Source of the DNA: Firm-04 sp045600205
GTDB taxonomy: Bacteria > Bacillota > Clostridia > Oscillospirales > Ruminococcaceae
Length of the DNA: 64,000 bases
Assembly (NCBI GenBank): GCA_045600205.1
Contig: JAZRXM010000006.1
Span: 51,646 to 115,645 of the forward strand
Reading direction: 5' to 3'
Below are positions 8,660 to 17,548 of this stretch, in pieces. The position numbers were made by a program, and so were the translations under genes. Position 1 is the first letter of the stretch. Each line of letters starts with the position of its first letter. A model generated the notes under the pieces. That model had not been told where the DNA came from, ran no database searches, and saw nothing but the letters and a program-made list of their open reading frames with translations.

Positions 8660-10324
8660 TTATTCTACAGAAATCAGATAGTAATAAATCGGCTGTCCGC
8701 CGGCAATATTCGTAATCTCAATACGGTTGCCAAGCTTTGCGGTCAACTGATCTTTCAGTTCCTGTGCCTGATCTTCGGTAACATCCGCACCATAAATCAG
8801 AGTGACATAGCTGGTATCGCTCTTGACCATTTTCTTTGTCAACTTATAAGCCGCTTTGTTGACTTCCTTTTCGGTAAAGGAAAGTTTACCGTTTTCCAGC
8901 GCAAGGATTTCATCCTTGTGAATGGGATGACCATCCAGTTCAGAATCGCGTGCTGCAAATGTGATTGATCCCGTAGAAACAGCCTCAAAAGCCTTTGTCA
9001 TCTGCGCACGGTTGCTGTTGAGATCAGCGGTTTCGTCAAATGCAAGCATCGCAGCGATGCCCTGCGGAATCGTGCGGGTCTGCAATACACAAACATTACG
9101 ATTTGCAAGCTTCACAGCCTGCTCGGCAGCCATAATAATATTCTTGTTGTTCGGCAGAACAAAAACAGTTCTTGCGGGGGTCATATGAATTGCTTTCAGG
9201 ATGTCATCCGTAGAAGGATTCATGGTCTGACCGCCCTTGACCATCTGGTCCACGCCCAAATCAAGGAAAGTCCGCTCTAAGCCGGCACCGGCTGCAACTG
9301 CAACAAAACCAAAATCCTTGGTCGGCTCGACCGGAACAACATCGCCCTGCTTGACGATTTTTGCCTCTTTGACCTTGCCTGCGTGCTGAATACGCATATT
9401 TTCGATTTTCGGCTTGGGGTCATTAATAAAGGTACCGAATTCCAAAGCCTTGGTGATCGCCATACCCGGGTTATCGGTATGCACATGCACCTTGATGATC
9501 TCATCATCCTCAACAACGACAACGCAGTCGCCGATGGTTTCAAGATACGCTCTCAGCTTCGCGGCATCTACTGTAGAATCGTGCTTTTCAACAATATACT
9601 CTGTGCAGTAGGTAAAATTGATCTCATCATCATACTGTGCTACAGCAGAATTGAAATCAACGGTCGGATCGGGAGCAACAGCAGATTTTTTCTCTGACTT
9701 TTCCTCCGGCAAAGCGGCACCGCGGAACGAATCCAGCATACCGCTCAAAATGATGCAGAAGCCCTGTCCGCCTGCGTCCACGACATTTGCTTTTTTCAGT
9801 GCAGGGAGCATTTCAGTGGTCTGCTTGAGAACAACATTTGCCTCATCCAAAACGCCCTGCCAGAAATCAAGGGCATCCATCTCTGTTTTGGCAAGTTCCT
9901 GCGCCTTATTGGCAGCCATGCGCGAAACCGTCAGAATTGTGCCCTCTGTCGGCTTCATAACAGCCTTGTACGCGCCAGCAACACCCAGTTCGAGCGCATT
10001 GGCAAAATCAGCGTTTTCGGCGTTAGTGAGCCCTGCCAGTCCTTTCGAGAATCCGCGGAACAGCAGAGATGTAATGACACCCGAATTGCCTCTTGCGCCG
10101 CGCAGCATAGAGGATGCAGCGACATCAGCAACTTCCGATACGGTCAGATCATCGCTCAAGAGCTCCAGTTCACGCTTGGCCGCACTGATGGTCATGGACA
10201 TATTCGTACCGGTATCGCCATCGGGAACAGGATAAACGTTGAGTTCATCCACAGCCCGTCTTTTATTGGTAATCAGAATCGCAGCATGAATAATCGCTGC
10301 TTTCAATTGCTTTCCAGTAATCAC
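8660..10324 (-). CDS. fakA: Fatty acid kinase catalytic subunit FakA (DhaL/YloV family)
   Basis: Phosphorylates fatty acids bound to FakB partners so that exogenous fatty acids can enter phospholipid synthesis. The 554-residue protein starts with a DhaL-type nucleotide domain. Its Mg/ATP motif is VPDGDTGTNMSMTI (about residues 30-43), followed by RGNSGVITS and VDAGGQGFC. The middle and C-terminal parts match the DAK/YloV architecture. Translation starts at GTG with GTGAGGAG upstream. It lies 20 bases after the Asp23-like gene, the conserved order of this pair in Firmicutes. No FakB (DegV) gene is in the window. Confidence 0.93.
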   Translation of the reverse strand: MITGKQLKAAIIHAAILITNKRRAVDELNVYPVPDGDTGTNMSMTISAAKRELELLSDDLTVSEVADVAASSMLRGARGNSGVITSLLFRGFSKGLAGLTNAENADFANALELGVAGAYKAVMKPTEGTILTVSRMAANKAQELAKTEMDALDFWQGVLDEANVVLKQTTEMLPALKKANVVDAGGQGFCIILSGMLDSFRGAALPEEKSEKKSAVAPDPTVDFNSAVAQYDDEINFTYCTEYIVEKHDSTVDAAKLRAYLETIGDCVVVVEDDEIIKVHVHTDNPGMAITKALEFGTFINDPKPKIENMRIQHAGKVKEAKIVKQGDVVPVEPTKDFGFVAVAAGAGLERTFLDLGVDQMVKGGQTMNPSTDDILKAIHMTPARTVFVLPNNKNIIMAAEQAVKLANRNVCVLQTRTIPQGIAAMLAFDETADLNSNRAQMTKAFEAVSTGSITFAARDSELDGHPIHKDEILALENGKLSFTEKEVNKAAYKLTKKMVKSDTSYVTLIYGADVTEDQAQELKDQLTAKLGNRIEITNIAGGQPIYYYLISVE

Positions 10325-10344
10325 GATATTGCTCTCCTCACCTG

Positions 10345-10692
10345 TTATGAACGGATACCGTCAATATAGACGTTAATTTCTGCGGGAGCGATGCCCACTG
10401 CCTGTTCCACGGCATACCGCACCTTATTGCGAATGCTGTCGGTAATCGCATTGATGTTAGCGCCAAGACCAGTCAGGATATGAAGGTCAATGACAAGCGC
10501 GTTTCCATCTGCACGGAGTTGAATTCCACGGTGAATATCAGCGGGAAAAAGCTTTGTTTTTACGGTTTCGATCAGGGATGAATCATTCAGATCCGCAACA
10601 CCAAAACAGTTTGTGACCGTCTGTTCAATCAAATCGTACAGATATGCTTTGGATACCCGAATACTGCCGATATGGTTTTCAATAACAATCAT
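10345..10692 (-). CDS. Asp23/Gls24 family envelope stress protein (YloU-like)
   Basis: Small 115-residue Asp23/Gls24 domain protein, the usual partner gene upstream of fakA. The frame begins MIVIENHIGSIRVSKAYLYD; the conserved C-terminal helix contains VRYAVEQAVGI and ends in VNVYIDG-like sequence. The ATG at 10692 has AAAGGAG seven bases ahead and lies just after its promoter, so the longer open frame reaching 10818 is not used. The biochemical role of the family is poorly known; members associate with the membrane and respond to envelope stress. Confidence 0.88.
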   Translation of the reverse strand: MIVIENHIGSIRVSKAYLYDLIEQTVTNCFGVADLNDSSLIETVKTKLFPADIHRGIQLRADGNALVIDLHILTGLGANINAITDSIRNKVRYAVEQAVGIAPAEINVYIDGIRS

Positions 10693-10723
10693 ATTGGTAC
10701 TCCTTTCATGAAATCCAAGTTTT

Positions 10724-10752
10724 ATTATAGCACAAACTTTTCTGAAATACAA
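10724..10752 (-). promoter_or_regulatory. Promoter of the Asp23-fakA operon
   Basis: Minus-strand TTGTAT (10752-10747), 17 bases, TATAAT (10729-10724), about 32 bases before the Asp23-like start. Confidence 0.82.
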
Positions 10753-10774
10753 GTACTTTTCAGAATTTTTAAGA

Positions 10775-10811
10775 AATCGCGTCGCCCGCCTTACAGACGA
10801 ACGACGCGATT
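10775..10811 (-). terminator. Inverted repeat downstream of the giant LRR gene, probable terminator
   Basis: Perfect 10-bp stem AATCGCGTCG/CGACGCGATT (10775-10784 with 10802-10811) with a 17-base loop. The T-run after it is poor, so termination is likely but not certain. Confidence 0.55.
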
Positions 10812-10820
10812 GTACCAATT

Positions 10821-13800
10821 TTAATCTTCAAGGAACGAAAGAATCACATTCGGGAAGCAGGCTTTTGCGGCTTCCTCAAGGGATTTTGAAACCGTAACAT
10901 GAGCAAGTTTCGTACAGCCGTCAAACGCATCCTCACTGAGTTCCGTCACGCTTTCGGGAATCGTCAGCGATTCGAGGGCAGTACAGTCAGAGAACGCACC
11001 CGCACAAATCTTCTCCAATGTAGAGGGAAGTGTGACAGTTTTCAGGTTTTCGAGTCCTGCACAGGCACCCGCACGAATTTCCAGATAACCATCCGGAATT
11101 TCAAGGGATTCTGCTTCCTCATCGCAAAGTTTTGCGCGGAGTTTCGCGGTAAATCTACCATCTCCGAGAATCGGCGGAGCAGTCTCCAGCCAAGTAAATA
11201 CCGTTGCATTCGGGAACAGCAATTTTGCCTCTTTCTCGAATCTGCGCGGTAATGTGACATCTGTCAGCGCATCACAGGAATCGAATGCATCCTCCGCGAT
11301 TTCCATGACCGATACAGGAATGACCAATCGCTCCAGTGCATTGCAGTCAGAGAACGCACCGTTGCCAATTTTCTCAATCGTGGACGGAAGTTCAAGCGAT
11401 TCGAGATGTTCGAGAGCAGCGCACGCACCTGCGCGAATCTCACGATAGCCCTCAGGGATTTCCATGACAAACTCGCCATGATAGAACCGTTTGCATTCCT
11501 TCGCGGTCAGCTTACCATCCTCAGGCACGCCGCCCTCGTAACCGGTACGCTCCACGATAATCGGCTCATTGGTAATTTCGCCGGTAAAGATTGCATCTGC
11601 GAGATTTTCCATAACCTCAAGTGTCACATCAGAGCCATCAGATTCAGGCTTCGGCAACTCGACTTCCGGTTCGTCAATGATCTCCAGCGACGGGATTGAA
11701 TTGTCATCAAAGAGCGAATTTGCAAGGAAATTCATCTCTTTCTTTGGCGCATTTTCATCTGTCGGTGCCTCAGTGATTTCTTCAAGTTTTATCAGAGGAT
11801 CGCTCGGTTCGGGTTCCATCTCGACCTGCGGTTCTTCATCTACAAAGAGCGAATCTGCAACTGCTGTCATGACATCTGCCATTTCAAGCGGCTTTTCTTC
11901 GGGTTGCTCAATGATAACAGCGTCTACGACCGTATCCGTCATTGCCTCTGCGGTAGCCGATTCCGCAATATCATCAGAAACCGAATCAGTTTCTTCTTCT
12001 GACGTACTCACAGCGTCAAAGTCGGAAATCGCCTCAGAAAGGCTCTCAATATCAGCATCGTTGCGAATGGCTTCAAGAACGGGAGACTCCCCTGTGGTAA
12101 ACAGTTCCTCGGCAACTGCCTTGATTTCTTCGGGTTCTTCAGCAACAGCTTCGGTTTTCTCAGAAATTTCTTCCAGAATCACTGCTTCCGCGGATTCCTC
12201 AGCAACCGTTTCGGCTTCTTCAGATTCCACAGTTTCCTCGGAACTCTCCTCCAAAACCGCTGTATCCGCCGATTGTTCAGAAAGCATTGTACCTGCCTGC
12301 GCCTCAGCCAAACCATCTGTTGATTCCGTAGACGCAACGGTCTTTTCAGCATCCTTTTTCGATTCAGGCGATGCAAAAATGGAATCCGCCACAAAACTGA
12401 ACTCATTCTTCAGGATCTCATCATGTTCAGCGGCTGCTGCATCTTCTTCGGAAATTGCCGAAATGATCTCCTCCAGAGAAAACTCTTTCGTTTCCGGCTC
12501 AGGTTCAGCGGTTTCAACAGGTTCGTCTGCTTCTTCCGCAGGAACTTCAATTTCCACAGGAGTACTCATTTCAGCAGGTTCTTCGGTAGGCGGAACAGGC
12601 TGTGCAAGTTTCTCGTAGATTGCATCGCCGTCTGAAATAGCTGATACGATATCATCCAGCGATACAGAAGCCTGATTTCCAATTTTACCAAGAGCCTCAG
12701 AGACTTTTGCATGTGTCAATTCATCAGTTTCAAGGACATCATCCGCTTCTGAGAAAATACCTGTAGCAACCAGTTGCTGTTCGGTTGCATTATCCTCCAA
12801 AGCAGCGGATCCTTTGATATTATCAAGATTTTCAGGTTCCTGTTCAGCAATTTCATCCAGCGTTATATCGGCACCGGATTCAGAAACCGCATCCTCGCTG
12901 ATTGCTTCGATCACTTCTTCAGCTTCTGCACCATCAACCGCAGACAGATCTGAAAGGGATTCATCCGTCATGACTGCGTGTTCGACATCAGCAGACAGAT
13001 CCGAAGAAATCGTATCTGCCAAATCAGAGATCTCAGCGCCATCCAGTTCAGCAACTTCTTCGACCGACTCATCAATCAGTTCATCGGATTCAGCCTGCAT
13101 AAACGGATTTGCCTCTGTCGTTTCTTCTTCAACAACCGCAGCTTCCAAAACCGTTTCAATTTGCGGACGATCTTGCTGAATGATGCTTTCGTATACCTCG
13201 CCTTCAATTGCACGCTGACCGTCATCATCGGCGGAAACCTCAATCGGGTTGGTAAAATCAGCATCACGCTCGTAATGTTGCGGAACGCTCAGCGGATCAA
13301 GCTCCTCAAAAATAGAGCTGTCGATAACCTGTGCGGAACTGCGCAGCTCCTCATATTCCTTCACAATAGACGGGCATTCGTCCTCAGCAAAGTCCTCACA
13401 CCACTGAATATTCAGGCTCGGATGATCGCGCAGTAATTCATCCTTACGATGCGAGAAGCACTTCGGCAAAACAACTGTTTCCAGTTTGGGGCATCCTGCA
13501 AACGGATGCATACCCATAAACCGCAGTGTGGACGGCAATACGATCCGCTTCAATTCAGGACAATCAAGGAAAGCTTCCGGTTCGATTGCCTGCAATCCCT
13601 CCGCGCAAATGATTTCCTCAAGTGATTTCAGTTCCACAAAAGCATGATAACCGATCAACTTTGCACTTGGCGGAATCAGGAAACGTTTCAGATTGGTCAT
13701 TCCCATCATGCCGTGGTAGACATACGAAGAAATGACCACATAGCCGTTTGGCACTTTCATCGTACCGTCAATTGCGTCCAGTTCAGCGGCATCTCCGGCG

Positions 13801-16800
13801 GAAAATACCCACGGACATTCATGCAGCAGCTGTCTGACACGAATCGGACGCGCACTGCCAAATGTCAGTAAAATCGACGGACTGCGCATAAACAAAACCG
13901 CAGCACCGTAACGGTCAAACTCCTCCGGGAATGTAACATCACGAACACGCTCGCAGCCAAAGAAAGCACCAAATTCGAATTCGTTGAGTGCTTTCGGAAT
14001 CGTCAACGTGAGCAGACGGCTGTTGGAACCAAAGGCATAGCTGCAAATGCGCTGTACACCAAGCGGGATCTCGAACTTGGTCTGATTTGCCATATCAGCC
14101 AATGCGAGCGGACCGATGCACGGATGCTGATACATCTTCGAAAGGCGTTCCGCAAAGGTACTAGCCTCTGCGCACATTTCCGCAGTAAACAGACGCTGTT
14201 CGGGTGTGGGCGGAAAATCGGGAGCAACAATCGACATGAAAGTTGCAGGCGGTTCTGCGCGATATTCCTCTCGGACATCCTCAGTCCAGCGGACGTTGAT
14301 TTTAACAGTTCCCTCCAGAATAGACGGCAATTCTTCAGAAAAACGCTTCGGAATGGTCAGAGAACTAAGCATCGGACAGCCCGCCAAAGCAGATTCACCG
14401 ATAAACTTCGTTGTCATTGGAATGCGAAGCGATGCAAGCTTATCGCAATTTGCAAAGGCGTGCTCAGAGATATAACGGATATTTTTCGGCACACGAATCT
14501 GCTCAAATCTGGACGGAGCAGCAAATGCCATCGGTCCGATGTAAGTGACCGTATCAGGCAGCACCAGACGATAAGGACCATTGCACCCTGAAAACGCATT
14601 CATATCAATGATCTGCACGCCGTTGGGCATAACAATATGCATAACGGTTTCCAAATTCGAAAATGCTCTTGCTGCAATTCTGCGAGTACTGCGCGGCAGG
14701 AAAATGGTTTTCAGTACGTGTTCGGGTTCACTTTCACGGATATCAATTCCTCTTGCCATATCGGGAGCGATAATGGTATAGCCCTCAGGAATCTGCAAAA
14801 TGTGACTGCGAACCTGTAATTTTTTCACCTTTTCCGCAGTAAGGATATCCTCATATTTTTCAAGCAGCTCTGCAACAGTAACAATCTTCTCTTTGGAGAA
14901 GAAGCTCTTTTTCGGCCAATGCAGCTTGATCTCGGGACGATAAAGGAAATACTCCGCAGCAAGACGCTCAGGGAAATCATCACTCAGGAACACATCCGTC
15001 AGACGGGAACAGCCGGCAAACGCATCCGGTTCCACCTCAGTCAATGAATGCGGCAATTCCAGACCGAGCAGACGCGGAGAATTCCAGAACGCCTGTGTTT
15101 CGATTCTGCGAACGCCCTCAGGAATTGCGAATCGTTCACCGCCTTCGCTCTCCTGAAATGCCCGTGATGCAATAACGGTATACTGTTTCAGTTCGGTACT
15201 GCGTTCTCTTGGACCGGCAATCACCTTTGAAATTTCATGCGTAAACACGCGGTCATCAGGGCGATAGTGTCCACGCTGAACGGGTACAAGAGCCATACGA
15301 ACATCAAACTGATAGAGTTCCTCGTTCACAACAGGAGTATCATTTTCAGAAGGACGAACAGTCATCTCGGCAAAACGTTTATTCATGTCAGCCTGTGTAT
15401 CTGAAATCTCGCCAACCTTTTCCTTTACATCAGAGATGGCACCGACCTTTTCCTGAATATCGGAAATTGCACCGACCTTCTCCTGAACATCAGAAATGGC
15501 ACCGACCTTTTCCTGAATATCAGAAATCGCGCCGACCTTTTCCTGAACATCAGAAATGGCACCGACTTTTTCCTGAATATCGGAAATGGCACCGACTTTT
15601 TCACGAATCTCGGAAATCGCTTCCGCATTCGCCTGATTTTCGGAAATGGCATCAACTTTCTCCTGAATATCCGAAATCGCGTCAATTTTGTCCTTCATAC
15701 CACTCAGTTCGGAGGCACTCTGCTGAATATCACCGACAGCATCCAGTTTTTGCTGGACACTTGACTGCATCTCGGCGATTTGCTCAACGCGATCCTGCAT
15801 TTTTGCAACAGATGCAATAGATTCCTGCATACTGGAAACGGCGTCGAATTTATCACGCATAGCAGCGAGATTATCGTTAAGCGACTGAATGATGCTGGTA
15901 TCGAGAGCAGGTGCAGCGGCGGCAGCCTGCGTTGCAGAATTCTGCTTCGCAAGCATCTCGATCTGCTGCTGCATTGCTGCGATACTTTCCTCGAGTTTTC
16001 GCACCGTGTCGGATTCCGAAGGCTGACTGCTCGGCTGCTGTGGCTGGAATGCCGCCTGAGCTGATACACCGGATGGCAGCGGATTGACTGTTTTCTCTGC
16101 CTCTGCCTGTGCAACTAATTTCTCGATTTCCGCATCGCCGCCGTTAACAGGCAGTTCCGGAATCGGCGTTTCGAATTTCTCATCGAACTCCATTTCAGGA
16201 CGTTCGGAATACTCATCGACCCATTGAATGACAGGATTTGTGTTTTCTCCAAAAATACGTTTCGATTCGAGAGCATCGCTGATGATCCGCGGCATATAGA
16301 GCTGATTGAGCTGCGGACAGTTACAGAGTGCAGAAGGGTTGATGCTCTTGGTAGCAGGCGGCAGATAAAGCCGCTGCAAACCGTTGCACTCCCAGAATGC
16401 ACTAGTACCGATCGTTTCCACCTTTTCAGGCAGCATCAGAGAAGTCAGCGATTCGCAGCCCGTGAATGCGCCTGCGCCAACACTCTTGATCTCGTTACCG
16501 AACCCGATTTTACTCAGATTCTTGCATCCCGCAAACATTTCCTCAGAAATTTCCTCGAGTCTTGCGGGTAATTTGATGACACGGAGGGCTTCATCATCCA
16601 TAAACAGACCTGCGCCCACATGCTTGACGCTGTCAGGCAACGCAACGGAGCGAAGTCGTTTACATTTCGCAAAAGCGTAGTTATCAATATGAGTTGCACC
16701 ATCAAGGACAATCACTTCCTCCAGTTCAGGCAGGAAAGAAAACGCCTCGGGAGCAATAATGCGGATACTTGGCGGAATAATGACCTTTTTGACGCCCTTA

Positions 16801-17336
16801 TTGTTCATTCCGCGGAACGCTGAAGATACAATTCCGAAATAATCCGAAGGAATGGTCAAGATGCCATCGTTCACGGTCAGCACCATAGATTCGCCTTGTG
16901 TCAGGATACCTTTGGTTTCGTCCATGATCTGCTGAATTTTCTTCTGCTTTGCAGCAAACAGCATCTTCTTGCCAAAGTTGACCATCAAAGCAGGATTAAA
17001 GAAAAACAACTCCAGTGCCAGCCGTTCGGAGAATTCTTCCGGAACATTCACTGTTTTGAGCATATCACAATCAAAAAACGCCCAGATGTCAAATTCGGTT
17101 AATGATGCAGGGATCACCAGATGTTCCAGATTACTGGTGTTCTTGAAGCTGCGCGTAAAGAAAGCGTGTGATTCAATTTTATGAACACCTTCAGGGATAG
17201 TCAGTTCTTTGACTTGTGAAAAACCTGCCAGTGCGCCTGTTCCGATAACCGTAAAGTCTGGCGGAAGCTTGAGTTTTTCAGTATTACTGCGAATAAAGCT
17301 TTTGGAATCCTCTCGTGTCAGAATTCGTTCGCCCAC
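10821..17336 (-). CDS. Giant multi-block LRR_5 (BspA-type) protein with coiled coil, no signal peptide
   Basis: The 2171-residue protein has at least four blocks of BspA/LRR_5 repeats (units like AFSDCNALERLVIP). They lie at roughly residues 1-390, 690-1010, 1045-1315 and 1940-2171. Blocks 1 and 2 are joined by a coiled coil (about 430-670) with a perfect 10-residue repeat EKVGAISD(I/V)Q. Blocks 3 and 4 are joined by a 600-residue Glu/Ala/Ser-rich acidic, probably disordered linker. The N-terminus MGERILTREDSKSF is hydrophilic with no signal peptide, transmembrane helix or anchor, although most LRR_5 proteins are secreted. The start is GTG with GGAGG upstream. It is transcribed alone from its own promoter. 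A scaffold role is inferred from architecture; the function is unknown. Confidence 0.85.
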   Translation of the reverse strand: MGERILTREDSKSFIRSNTEKLKLPPDFTVIGTGALAGFSQVKELTIPEGVHKIESHAFFTRSFKNTSNLEHLVIPASLTEFDIWAFFDCDMLKTVNVPEEFSERLALELFFFNPALMVNFGKKMLFAAKQKKIQQIMDETKGILTQGESMVLTVNDGILTIPSDYFGIVSSAFRGMNNKGVKKVIIPPSIRIIAPEAFSFLPELEEVIVLDGATHIDNYAFAKCKRLRSVALPDSVKHVGAGLFMDDEALRVIKLPARLEEISEEMFAGCKNLSKIGFGNEIKSVGAGAFTGCESLTSLMLPEKVETIGTSAFWECNGLQRLYLPPATKSINPSALCNCPQLNQLYMPRIISDALESKRIFGENTNPVIQWVDEYSERPEMEFDEKFETPIPELPVNGGDAEIEKLVAQAEAEKTVNPLPSGVSAQAAFQPQQPSSQPSESDTVRKLEESIAAMQQQIEMLAKQNSATQAAAAAPALDTSIIQSLNDNLAAMRDKFDAVSSMQESIASVAKMQDRVEQIAEMQSSVQQKLDAVGDIQQSASELSGMKDKIDAISDIQEKVDAISENQANAEAISEIREKVGAISDIQEKVGAISDVQEKVGAISDIQEKVGAISDVQEKVGAISDIQEKVGAISDVKEKVGEISDTQADMNKRFAEMTVRPSENDTPVVNEELYQFDVRMALVPVQRGHYRPDDRVFTHEISKVIAGPRERSTELKQYTVIASRAFQESEGGERFAIPEGVRRIETQAFWNSPRLLGLELPHSLTEVEPDAFAGCSRLTDVFLSDDFPERLAAEYFLYRPEIKLHWPKKSFFSKEKIVTVAELLEKYEDILTAEKVKKLQVRSHILQIPEGYTIIAPDMARGIDIRESEPEHVLKTIFLPRSTRRIAARAFSNLETVMHIVMPNGVQIIDMNAFSGCNGPYRLVLPDTVTYIGPMAFAAPSRFEQIRVPKNIRYISEHAFANCDKLASLRIPMTTKFIGESALAGCPMLSSLTIPKRFSEELPSILEGTVKINVRWTEDVREEYRAEPPATFMSIVAPDFPPTPEQRLFTAEMCAEASTFAERLSKMYQHPCIGPLALADMANQTKFEIPLGVQRICSYAFGSNSRLLTLTIPKALNEFEFGAFFGCERVRDVTFPEEFDRYGAAVLFMRSPSILLTFGSARPIRVRQLLHECPWVFSAGDAAELDAIDGTMKVPNGYVVISSYVYHGMMGMTNLKRFLIPPSAKLIGYHAFVELKSLEEIICAEGLQAIEPEAFLDCPELKRIVLPSTLRFMGMHPFAGCPKLETVVLPKCFSHRKDELLRDHPSLNIQWCEDFAEDECPSIVKEYEELRSSAQVIDSSIFEELDPLSVPQHYERDADFTNPIEVSADDDGQRAIEGEVYESIIQQDRPQIETVLEAAVVEEETTEANPFMQAESDELIDESVEEVAELDGAEISDLADTISSDLSADVEHAVMTDESLSDLSAVDGAEAEEVIEAISEDAVSESGADITLDEIAEQEPENLDNIKGSAALEDNATEQQLVATGIFSEADDVLETDELTHAKVSEALGKIGNQASVSLDDIVSAISDGDAIYEKLAQPVPPTEEPAEMSTPVEIEVPAEEADEPVETAEPEPETKEFSLEEIISAISEEDAAAAEHDEILKNEFSFVADSIFASPESKKDAEKTVASTESTDGLAEAQAGTMLSEQSADTAVLEESSEETVESEEAETVAEESAEAVILEEISEKTEAVAEEPEEIKAVAEELFTTGESPVLEAIRNDADIESLSEAISDFDAVSTSEEETDSVSDDIAESATAEAMTDTVVDAVIIEQPEEKPLEMADVMTAVADSLFVDEEPQVEMEPEPSDPLIKLEEITEAPTDENAPKKEMNFLANSLFDDNSIPSLEIIDEPEVELPKPESDGSDVTLEVMENLADAIFTGEITNEPIIVERTGYEGGVPEDGKLTAKECKRFYHGEFVMEIPEGYREIRAGACAALEHLESLELPSTIEKIGNGAFSDCNALERLVIPVSVMEIAEDAFDSCDALTDVTLPRRFEKEAKLLFPNATVFTWLETAPPILGDGRFTAKLRAKLCDEEAESLEIPDGYLEIRAGACAGLENLKTVTLPSTLEKICAGAFSDCTALESLTIPESVTELSEDAFDGCTKLAHVTVSKSLEEAAKACFPNVILSFLED
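15405..15690 (-). repeat. 30-bp in-frame tandem repeats inside the LRR gene
   Basis: About nine 30-bp units encode the decad EKVGAISDIQ or EKVGAISDVQ; the middle six or so are nearly identical and the outer ones have drifted. They encode the coiled-coil core, so copy number could change without a frameshift. Confidence 0.85.
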
Positions 17337-17366
17337 AAGAATGCCTCCTTTGTTGCATCAATTAAT

Positions 17367-17386
17367 TGTATGAAACCATTCATACA
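17367..17386 (-). promoter_or_regulatory. Palindromic operator candidate in the LRR leader
   Basis: TGTATGAA, four bases, TTCATACA: an 8-bp perfect inverted repeat just downstream of the expected transcription start and about 30 bases before the LRR start codon. It could bind a repressor or form a leader hairpin. Confidence 0.45.
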
Positions 17387-17397
17387 GGATTAAATGT

Positions 17398-17426
17398 ATT
17401 ATAACATATTTTCCTACAAATTTCAA
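17398..17426 (-). promoter_or_regulatory. Promoter of the giant LRR gene
   Basis: Minus-strand TTGAAA (17426-17421), 17 bases, TATAAT (17403-17398). Confidence 0.85.
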
Positions 17427-17499
17427 GTGTTATTTGTGATTTTTTTACAGGAAATCGAAAAAATAAACCGAAAGCATCATTTTGTTCATAAATAAGCGA

Positions 17500-17533
17500 A
17501 AAAAGCGGTACGAAAACAATCGTACCGCTTTTT
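17500..17533 (-). terminator. Terminator of the dockerin carbohydrate-binding gene
   Basis: Perfect 14-bp stem (17500-17513 with 17520-17533), six-base loop, T-run on the minus strand at the 17500 end. Confidence 0.9.
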
Positions 17534-17548
17534 CAAAGCAACATCAGT

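Noticed and set aside
11569..12618. Long plus-strand Ser-rich open frame of 349 codons
   Set aside because: It is the antisense shadow of the Glu/Ala/Ser-rich linker of the LRR gene; composition mirrors the sense codons and there is no ribosome site.
15405..15690. Regular 30-bp repeats resembling a CRISPR array
   Set aside because: The repeats are contiguous without spacers and stay in frame inside the LRR gene, encoding a coiled coil; no cas genes are present.
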